From Epiperipatus broadwayi (lineage: Eukaryota > Onychophora > Udeonychophora > Euonychophora > Peripatidae): a DNA stretch of 64,000 nucleotides. The notes under the pieces are model-generated. The model was given only the letters and a program-made list of their open reading frames with translations. It was not told the origin of the DNA and ran no database searches. Every line of letters starts with the position of its first letter. Position 1 is the first letter of the stretch. Below are positions 55,799 to 64,000 of this stretch, one piece after another. Where the stretch lies: NCBI GenBank assembly GCA_028023455.1, contig JAQFVV010012990.1, forward strand, positions 279,804 through 343,803, read 5' to 3'. Made by a program: the position numbers and the translations under genes.

Positions 55799-58700
55799 TC
55801 AAAACATCGGTAATGGGCCATAATGATCTACAGCTAGCAGCTCATTTGGTTTAGATGCGAGGATCGGTTGTGGCTCTCCTGCATACGATCGATTTGGTGC
55901 CTTGCTCCGAGCACAAATCTCACAGGTTTTCAACACACGTAGGATCTGTGAGTACATCCCTGGCCAATAAAATTGACGTTTTATTGCTTCTTCTACTTTC
56001 CGAGGACCATAATGTCCCACCGACTGATGGATGTGGGTAATAATTTGGTGTCTCAATTTGTGAGGTATTATGACTTTCCACGGATTGTGAGGGCCTTTGG
56101 TATTAATCTGAAGGATCCCACCTGTGATTCTGTATTGATTATAGTGCCTACTGGCTGCCATCTTAGATGTAATAATGTTAATTATTTTCTTATATTGAGC
56201 ATCCTGGGACTGCCAATACGCTAAATTCTGGAGGTGAGATTCCACTGTTTTTTCTGCTGTGGTTGTCATTATCTTCATTGCCTGGGTTCCTAAATCTGGA
56301 TTCCGAGCAGCCATGGGCATAGGGTGGCGGCTTAAAATATCAGCCACAATATTCTGTGATCCAGGGCAATAAATGACACTATACCGAAACTGTTGAAGAA
56401 TCAGGCTCCACCTTATCAATCTGTCATTATTTAAAAAGCTCTTGTTCAAAAATTCCAAACATTTGTGGTCAGTTATGATTACCACTTCTGATCCCAACAA
56501 AAACTGTTTCAGTTTCTGGCACGCCCACACTATTGCTAATGTCTCCTGCTCAGTTGTTGTATAATGCTTTTCTGCCCCTCTCAACGTCCAACTAATAAAG
56601 TATAACACTTGATGCTCATTTTTATCACCAATTTGAAACAACACAGCACCCAAGCCTTGCCTACTGCTATCTGTTTGAAGGTAAAAGGGGCGAGAAAAAT
56701 CCGGATGGTATAACATTACTGTTTCCAAGAACTTATCTTTTACTTTAGACATTTCTTGCTCATGCCTCTCTTTCCATTCCCATTTTTTACTACTCTTCTT
56801 TATTAATTCAATTAGCTGTGTGGTGTCATAAGCAAATCTAGGATAGAAGCGGTGATAGAAATTACACAATCCCAGAAATGCTCGAACCTGCTTCTGGTTG
56901 GTGGGAGTTGGAAAATTCTTTATAGCTTCTATTTTTGCAGGATGGGGTTTGACACCTTGACTATTTACAACATGGCCCAAAAATTCAATTTCTTCCACTG
57001 CAAAAAAACTCTTTTCCATGTTGATGGTTATATTTTCACGTATGCATTCACGAAAGAAGCTTTCCAAATGACGCAAATGCTCATCGATGTCCTTTGAGGC
57101 GATCACGATATCGTCCACGTAACACACCATGTGTTCCTGTATTTGAGGAGATAAAACATTCTTCAAACATCTCATGAGGCCTGCTCCACTATTAATTAAA
57201 CCGAATGGAACCCTCTTGAACACGTGAGTCTGGCCCTTGTAACGAAATGCCGTATACTTTCTATCGCGTTGGTCCAACGGCATTTGCCAATAACTTGCTG
57301 TCATATCCATAGTCGAGAATACAGTCTTCCCTGCGAGCTGCACAAACGTTTCATGCATTGGTGGCGGCACATCACGTTCCGGAATGGTCACATTATTTAG
57401 GCGACGCGCATCTAAACACAAACGCACATTTCCGTTTTTCTTCTTGATTACAATCAATGGGTTATTGTAGGGTGAAGGGGCCCGTTCAATAATATCCCAT
57501 TCCAGCATCTGCTTTATTTGTTTATCCACTTCCTCTTTGTATTGGAACGGGATAGGATATGTTTTTGTTTGGTGGTACGATTCCTCTCTAAGCCTAATTC
57601 GGTGAGTGTACCCTCTAATTTTTCCTGGTACGCCAGAAAATACCGCTGCATATCTTTGTAAAATTTGTTGCAACTGCTGACTATGCTCGTTATTCCTAAT
57701 CATTGATATGCCCACTTTTTGTTTTATCATTTCCTCATCGATCACTTGTATAACACAACTGCCAATGGGGTGATTATCTTGAGCCACTATTGTAAATGGG
57801 ACTTGTATGCCTTCTAACATACATTTCCTCATTGGGTAATGTATGATCCCTTGATACTGCTGAAGGAAATCTGAACCTAATACTAAGTCATACAACAAAC
57901 CCTCCATTACTAAGAAGGCATGATTAAAACATTTACCGCTAATTTTCATCTCCAACCACATTTGGTATCGTTCACTATTCATTTTTCTTCCATTTGCCAG
58001 AGTTAACTGGATAGGGCGCATGGGAAACTTTAAGTATTTTGGGTTGCTTTCATATTCTGTGGCTAGTTTTTTTGATATGATAGATACTTGACTGCCAGAG
58101 TCAACTAATGCTTGTATTTCATTGTCGTTTATGGTTACTTGAATGACTGGGTTTGAATTTGTGCCTATGTCTTCGTTATCCTTTTGTTGTACAATTGCTG
58201 TATGGGATGGCCCAGCTTCTCTATTTTTTACTCTTGACAGGTTTGTACTCTTTTGTTTGGCAATAGATTTATTTTGAAATTTTACCTCCTTTTCATTTCT
58301 GTCTTCATCAAGATATTCATATTCGATAGCCATTAGTATACGAGTTGTACCTTCAATATCTTGCACTTGACTGCTTATTAATATTTTCCTTATCCAGAGT
58401 GGCATGTTGTGCCTAATCATCCTTACTATCTGCATTTCTGGATAATTGAATGCATTTAGCGTTTTTATTCTATTTACCTGTCTAACAAAAAACTGAGCAT
58501 AAGTCTCTTGATGGTTAGCTGGGTATCTTTCATGCATGATGGAATACATTAAACCTTCCTGTCGCTCTGCACTCCAATACATAGACATCACCGCTTGCTC
58601 ATATTCCCTAAATGTTACTGGTTGATCAGACAGAGTGTTCCACCAGTCTCTAGCAGATTCTTTCAAATGATGACTGGAGATCGCCACTTTTTCTTCTTCA

Positions 58701-59293
58701 GTCATATTCTGGAATTTGAAAAACATCTTTAAACTATCTAGGTGGTGTCTAGGGTTTCCACCTGGTTCACCTCTAAAACATTGTATGTGGATAAACTTTG
58801 CCACAGGAGATGTTACAGGGTTAATTATCAATGGTATAAGTATTTGGTTGCCTTGTTGCACCTGGATAGGGTTCGAAGGCTGTTGATTGTTTGTTTTTTC
58901 ACTATCCTCATTAATTTGTCCATGTTCCTCTTCACATTGCAAGTCCAAGTGGTGAATATCCATACCCAATTCATTATTAATTAATGATTTAATATGAGTA
59001 TCATCTTGCTTCTGTTGGGATTGCCATTTAAAGTGAGTATCCTCATCTGGCAATACTTTTGTTCTGGTATGTTGTTGCTGGAGAACCATGTTTTCCTCCA
59101 AACGGTTCAGTCGTTGAGATGTCATATTCATGAATTGCTGGAACATGTTCCTCATCATTTCATTTTCATGTCTCCTTTCTTTGATGAAAGCATCAAAGTT
59201 ATACTCTTCATTATGAGTACCTGTTGGCCTCTTGGGAATATTGAGTACTACCTCCTCCTCGCTGTCATAATGTGCGTCCGTCTGTTGGTCCAT
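55799..59293 (-). CDS. Element 1: gag-protease-RT-RNase H-integrase N-terminus (1164 codons)
   Basis: The ATG at 59293 is the first in the open frame. Order by residue: N-terminal coiled-coil-prone region 30-75; gag core 165-330 with ARDWWNTL near 214; protease LVDSGSQVSII (398-400 DSG) and LGSDFL near 472; RT with VIKKKNGNVRLCLDARRLN at 615-633, Asp663 in TMDMTASYWQ and YVDD at 725-728; RNase H Asp875, Glu917, Asp942 and Asp985; integrase HHCC (H1089, H1094, C1124, C1127) and the first catalytic Asp1156. The frame stops at TGA 55799-55801, eight codons after that Asp. No CCHC knuckle is visible between gag and protease. Gag and pol are one frame, so no frameshift signal is needed. Confidence 0.95.
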   Translation of the reverse strand: MDQQTDAHYDSEEEVVLNIPKRPTGTHNEEYNFDAFIKERRHENEMMRNMFQQFMNMTSQRLNRLEENMVLQQQHTRTKVLPDEDTHFKWQSQQKQDDTHIKSLINNELGMDIHHLDLQCEEEHGQINEDSEKTNNQQPSNPIQVQQGNQILIPLIINPVTSPVAKFIHIQCFRGEPGGNPRHHLDSLKMFFKFQNMTEEEKVAISSHHLKESARDWWNTLSDQPVTFREYEQAVMSMYWSAERQEGLMYSIMHERYPANHQETYAQFFVRQVNRIKTLNAFNYPEMQIVRMIRHNMPLWIRKILISSQVQDIEGTTRILMAIEYEYLDEDRNEKEVKFQNKSIAKQKSTNLSRVKNREAGPSHTAIVQQKDNEDIGTNSNPVIQVTINDNEIQALVDSGSQVSIISKKLATEYESNPKYLKFPMRPIQLTLANGRKMNSERYQMWLEMKISGKCFNHAFLVMEGLLYDLVLGSDFLQQYQGIIHYPMRKCMLEGIQVPFTIVAQDNHPIGSCVIQVIDEEMIKQKVGISMIRNNEHSQQLQQILQRYAAVFSGVPGKIRGYTHRIRLREESYHQTKTYPIPFQYKEEVDKQIKQMLEWDIIERAPSPYNNPLIVIKKKNGNVRLCLDARRLNNVTIPERDVPPPMHETFVQLAGKTVFSTMDMTASYWQMPLDQRDRKYTAFRYKGQTHVFKRVPFGLINSGAGLMRCLKNVLSPQIQEHMVCYVDDIVIASKDIDEHLRHLESFFRECIRENITINMEKSFFAVEEIEFLGHVVNSQGVKPHPAKIEAIKNFPTPTNQKQVRAFLGLCNFYHRFYPRFAYDTTQLIELIKKSSKKWEWKERHEQEMSKVKDKFLETVMLYHPDFSRPFYLQTDSSRQGLGAVLFQIGDKNEHQVLYFISWTLRGAEKHYTTTEQETLAIVWACQKLKQFLLGSEVVIITDHKCLEFLNKSFLNNDRLIRWSLILQQFRYSVIYCPGSQNIVADILSRHPMPMAARNPDLGTQAMKIMTTTAEKTVESHLQNLAYWQSQDAQYKKIINIITSKMAASRHYNQYRITGGILQINTKGPHNPWKVIIPHKLRHQIITHIHQSVGHYGPRKVEEAIKRQFYWPGMYSQILRVLKTCEICARSKAPNRSYAGEPQPILASKPNELLAVDHYGPLPMF

Positions 59294-62045
59294 TCTTTTT
59301 TGCTATTTTGCTACAGAAAGTCACAATTTATCTGTAAACGTATTTTAATACACTCTATATAAATATATTATATTATGTATATCTAGGAGCTATATCCTGT
59401 ATGTGAAGAAAAAAAAATTTTTTTTTTTTTCTTTAAAAACAATAAGTCAAATATTCTAAATTCTTTATTTATGTTTTCAAAAACTAACTTTGCCTACCTC
59501 ACGAGGTCCTATTTTAACCCTATGCCTATATGTATCTGTTTATACATGAAAATATAAAAAATCCTGCCGTGTCTGTCTTTAATAAGTATACCACATATTA
59601 TTCTCCTCAGTTTACTTTATTTATATTTTATTAAAATATCATTGCTATGTTAATATAACTGAAATAATCCACTTACAGCTTGACCTGGCTTTCTCTGACA
59701 CCTGAAACAACTAAAAAATGCATTTACATTAATACAAGTATATATATATAAAGAAATATGTGAGCAAAATATACATGTCATGTTTAAAATTATTTTGGCT
59801 CACTACACATACATTTTTATTTTGATCATCTAGTATAGTTTAGTCTATTTTGATATCCGATATGAGAGATTGCACTTGCCGACAAATTTATTTGAGAAGG
59901 GCGCCAGTCGACAAGACAATGGCCATATCAAATATACATATTAATGGATAATGATCCAAGCACACATTTATAAGGGTTTATCAAGTTTCAATGCAATTAA
60001 AATTTTACTTTGCGTTTCAGTTCACTTTTTAAAAAAAATTTAATTTGATTCTGCTGAACGAAAAAAAAAATCTCTGGATGAATAAGTAAATGCTATTTTA
60101 AATGACACAATATTATTTAAATCTAAGACGTATAACACTAAGTACGGTAATTTGTCTGACCTGGGATCGAAACCAGTTACCATTTTGGTCAAGACACAAA
60201 AAAAAAAATTCAAACAGCCAAAGTATGATTAACAAAACAAAATATACACAAAAAATTAAAAATAAAAGTAAAATCCCATGATAACTGCCACTCCGAATTA
60301 TGAACCTGGGATCGAAACCAACTACCATTTTGGTCACAACCCGAAATAGATGAACAATTATCAAGCAATTTTACAGAATCACGCATTGAGATCAAAAACT
60401 GTTTCAAAAAAACATTTATATAAAAATGGGTTTTACCAAACTATAACGAAGTGTATACCATATACACCCATATATATGAATATGTACACACCAAATAAGC
60501 ATATATATGACTACATATAAATATACAAACAGATATACCTATACAAATATTTCTTTTATTATTATGTACATGGCTTTATTAGAACAAATGTCATATTGCA
60601 AACCGCATACTCCTATTATTTCAGGCAAGTAACGCTGGTCACAACTATGACACGGAAACAACAATTGCAGACATAGACCTATTATTTCAGGCTACTCAGC
60701 AATTCTGAACTCTAAAGTGTAAGGGGTCTTCACCTAAACGGTTACTCAAGGAATCTTCATAAACGATCACTACAAAAACAAGGGCTTCACCTAACGGTTA
60801 CTCAAAAGGTCTTCACCTAACGGTTACTCAATAAATGATTCAATAGCATAATCCGAAATGGAGAAAAAAAATCTTAACTAAAGGGTGGCTGACATATATG
60901 TTATACAAAAATATAAATTAAACGACATACGCATTTACTCTTTATTAAGTTGAAAATTAAGTTTGCTATTTTATTAACAAAACTTATATATATTTGGTAG
61001 GACACGTAATTACAAAATATTTAACAGTGAACGAGAATTTTGCATGATTATAGCATTCATTTTATATAAAAACGAAATGCAGAGAAAGTGAAAAAAAATG
61101 TTTGTTAACACCATACACTGACATGTGTAATTTTGACTTATCTAAGCTTTCAATCTATGAAAAAAAAAAATTCTATTAACGAAAAAAGGTTATCTAAGAT
61201 ATTTACAACAATTTATCCAAACGGAAATAAAATCTATTATGTACTGTACTTTTTTTTTTGACTCAAAATATTAACACTACCGTTTATACTATATTTCGAA
61301 AAAAAACATTATTATTCCAAACTTTTTCATATTTGAGCGATACTAAAAACAATCTAAAGTACGAAAGCTAATTTAAGGGAGGGCGGGTGGGTATATATTT
61401 GACACTTCCGCCTTATCGAAGCTATCTACTTTATACGACAAAAAAAAAATATAGCGCACTGGCCATGACGGAACTACTCATTAGGAAAAAAAATTACTTT
61501 AACTCTGAAATCTTCTTTTCTAATCACACACCAAAAAAAACAACTGACGGCGTGTTAACTTTTTAACTATAAAATATTCATTTTCTATATATCAAACTCG
61601 GAAAAAAAAATGTTTAGCTTATGGCACATTTAACTTCTTAATTAATTAAAAAAATGACATTTAGCTCACGTTAGGAAACAAACTTGGAAAAATTATACAT
61701 ATATTATTTTTATATAAATATATTCAACTAAAACTAACTTCTCAGGGTAGTAATTTTTTTTTTTTTTTTTAAAAATGACATACGTCCCACTGCGACAAAC
61801 TAGAAGCAAAAAAAAAATTCACGTATAACTAACAATTATTTCGTGTTATTTAAAAAAAACATTATATATATGTGTGTACAAACCCGGGAAAAAAAATCTA
61901 CATATATATTATTCATTAATTTAAAACAGAAAAAGAAAAAAACATTATACACACATACAAATGTTATACAGGGCATTGCAGGGTATGGAAAATTTCGAAT
62001 AGCCACACGATGGGCGTCCAGAATTACGGAAAAAAAAAAATCTAC
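59294..62045 (-). other. Element 1: long 5' leader (2.75 kb)
   Basis: There is no coding sequence between the 5' LTR and gag. The leader has internal repeats. CTGGGATCGAAACCA with CCATTTTGGTCA occurs at 60160-60191 and 60306-60337. ACGGTTACTCAA with CTTCACCTA occurs three times in 60728-60830. On the - strand the first pair contains GGTTTCGATCCC, a B-box-like sequence. Many A8-A10 runs are present. The leader may hold packaging or translation signals. Confidence 0.6.
62003..62020 (-). promoter_or_regulatory. Element 1 primer-binding-site candidate
   Basis: TGGACGCCCATCGTGTGG on the - strand starts with TGG, as expected for pairing to a tRNA CCA end, and resembles the same segment of element 2. 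It lies 25 bases from the LTR end, farther than usual, with a T10 run between. Confidence 0.4.
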
Positions 62046-64000
62046 TGTGACAGTCAGATGATGTGTGTAGATTTAACCCAGTTCGAATACTAGGCGAAAG
62101 TACCTCAAAGCCAACCATACGCGAGATATAAATCAAGAATACTTATGACCTCTGCCCATTCGCCTGTTCTCGAGGCCTGATCACAAACAAACAACACCAT
62201 CTGAGCCATGCATAAATTATTTTTCAACCGGCCACAAAGCTTAGCAACAGCGGTAGAGACATGGACGGGAAATCCTAAAGAGCTAAAAGCTAAATGTGTA
62301 AAGTACATCAAAATATGTGTTGGTGTTTGCGTTTTGCGTGCCTGGATCATTGAAAAGTAAAAATAAAGCATTTAATATAACTAAGAAACTCAAGTTTTTG
62401 ATAATTAAATAATGTTTAATTACTGGCTTTAAAATATGAATAAAGCTTTAATGGCCTCCGCTATTCCCCTAAATTACTGCAACAAACTAATTAGACAATA
62501 AAAAGAAAACAAGTTAATAGGTTTGCGGTCAAATTCTGTTCTTCCCAATTTTATTAAAAATATCCAACTCGATCTTCTCGATAAAGTACGATAGATAATA
62601 AAAACCTTTCGCAAAGCATTTCTTATGGCTTTGCGCGAAAAACCGGGTTTACAATTGACTTAGAACGTATATAGCTAAATCAAATATACGTGACTAGCTA
62701 ATGGCGGACAAAAAAGAGGTGTTATCAAAAAGATCAAGTTGGCACACAAAAGAAACTGACTTGGATTTAATTAACAACATAAATAAAATTGGAAAGTGAT
62801 TTCAAATGACAAAAAATTAACTATTAAATTTAACCGCAACGAAATACTAAATATTTACAATGGTTAGTAAGGAAGAATAGCGAAGGTAAAAGGTTACATA
62901 TAGCTAGATGGTCCCAAAATATATTTAAGGTTAATTCATAAAATGTTTACATAGCAAAAACATATATTTCAATACAACAATAAAACAATATGAATCATTA
63001 GTAGCATACGAGATAGTTTAATTTAGGAGATACGATACCGTCCTTTTTCCGTGATGTTCCTTACGGCGTCCGTGGCTTGATCCGACCGACGATAGGTATT
63101 TGTCCGGACAATGAAAATATGAAGTATGGCTTCCATGAAAAGTTCTCCAGACACGGCATAGAGTTCATATGGTTATTGATTGGATGTTAAGGCATTTTGG
63201 ATGGTATTTAGGAACCTCGGCGATAGGCAAAGCTATGATTTGCCTAGCCAAGCATATCCATTTTCCTCAAAATACGGTTGGTTTTAACTGGAGCAGGTTC
63301 CAACTTCTCCATTGTTTGAAAATGACAGCTGAATAACTTTATTTTGAAGCACAAGCTAAATGTGAAGCAAAATCTGACGGATTTCTCCCAAGAGAAATCT
63401 GAATGCACTTTCCAGAAAGCTTGGAAATAAAACAGCAAGAAAAATCTTAATAAATCGCCTTCACAAGCAAAATCAGAATCAAATGACTCCTTCAAAAAGA
63501 AAAGTCTGAATAAATATCTCTTTTGTTCTCCCTACTATTTATACTTTCTCTGACAGCTACCTTCCATTGTTTGTATGATCTGAGATCTTGATAAGCCCCC
63601 CTTGCTGCTTTGTTTTAAAACAACACGTTCTAAAAATAACTTCAATTTTTTACTCTAACTTTCTTACTTTAAAGTTGGAATTCTATTAATTAAAAAGCAA
63701 GAAAGAAAATGCCATCTTTAATTAGACTTGAACGACTCACTAATTAAAATATACATTCTTTCAGAAATGTTGGTGGGCTTATCTCAAAATCAAATCATAC
63801 TAAATATTTTAATAAAAATTTGAACAACAATATATTATTATTTTATAATAGAACAAGCATTTTATTTCAGCAGAATTTTGCATTACTCATATATATACGC
63901 TAGATGTATATATATGTTTGATTTAACAGGTTAAGCAATTTTTATCAATAGAATGAAATTTATTTAAAATAAAATATTTAACTGCAATACACATTTAATA
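62046..64000 (-). repeat. Element 1: 5' LTR, truncated by window edge
   Basis: It is co-linear with 52696-54652. Differences visible: an A/G near 62706, four changes within 63060-63100, one near 63252, one near 63513, and two fewer C near 63597. The TATA box on the - strand is at about 63535-63545; transcription would run leftward into the leader. Confidence 0.93.

Larger units (their letters stand above)
52696..64000 (-). mobile_element. Element 1: Ty3/Gypsy LTR retrotransposon, young, right end off window
   Basis: The element is on the - strand: 3' LTR on the left (52696 to at least 54652), pol 55025-59293, a long leader, and 5' LTR from 62046 to the window edge. It is inserted at TTTATAT inside the 5' LTR of element 2. 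RT and integrase features, a fused gag-pol frame and a GPY-type C terminus place it in Ty3/Gypsy. No envelope-like gene is present. The target duplication cannot be tested because the right end is not in view. Confidence 0.93.

Noticed and set aside
51495-55801. Genome-wide recoding of TGA as sense
   Set aside because: The RTE LINE frame ends at a TGA at the expected place, and other stops in these elements are TAA and TAG, so ordinary decay or a local effect explains the two TGAs better.
55400-59362. Several + strand open frames over the retrotransposon pol
   Set aside because: They are antisense shadows of the long - strand polyprotein.

Overview
The window is a stretch of an animal (metazoan) nuclear genome. 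It is strongly AT-rich, has almost no host coding sequence, and is dominated by transposable elements and their remains. Three exons on the + strand (6557-9089) have GT-AG introns and compatible phases. Together they encode a peptide I recognise as the part of dynein axonemal assembly factor 11 (DNAAF11, also called LRRC6 or TILB) that leads into its CS-like domain, so the organism probably makes motile cilia or flagella. The leucine-rich repeats upstream and the rest of the CS domain downstream were not found. I cannot name the phylum from sequence alone; an AT-rich invertebrate is likely.

Layout. 1-6.5 kb: microsatellite, a LINE C-terminal fragment, a tRNA-derived SINE and intron-like DNA. 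6.5-9.1 kb: the DNAAF11 exons, with a LINE 3' end, a SINE and a palindromic element in the introns. 9.1-16.2 kb: further SINEs, a decayed RTE-type LINE split by a palindromic element, and a fold-back tRNA-like element with 12-bp target duplications. 16.2-19.6 kb: one nearly complete RTE-clade LINE with two frameshifts and three stops. 20-34 kb: a possible first exon of an unknown gene, LINE 3' ends, a mariner remnant and many palindromic or MITE-like repeats. 34-46 kb: a run of LTR-like, palindromic and TIR elements, several separated only by (AT)n tracts, and including two adjacent minisatellites (131-bp and 122-bp periods). 46-49 kb: AT-rich DNA, another SINE and a (TAG)n tract.

49.2-64 kb holds two Ty3/Gypsy-type LTR elements on the - strand. 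The older one (element 2) has a ~2.06-kb LTR at 49163-51218 and a short interior with only a broken gag. Its second LTR is cut at 52695 by the younger one (element 1). Element 1 has LTRs of at least 1.95 kb that differ by 7 substitutions and one 2-bp indel in the visible part, a 2.75-kb leader, and a gag-protease-RT-RNase H-integrase frame that is open except for a single in-frame TGA in the integrase core. Its 5' LTR runs off the right edge of the window.

The recurring theme is insertion next to or into (AT)n tracts by unrelated element types, and an abundance of inverted-repeat elements, several with RNA polymerase III B-box-like sequences. No rRNA, functional tRNA gene or CRISPR array was seen.
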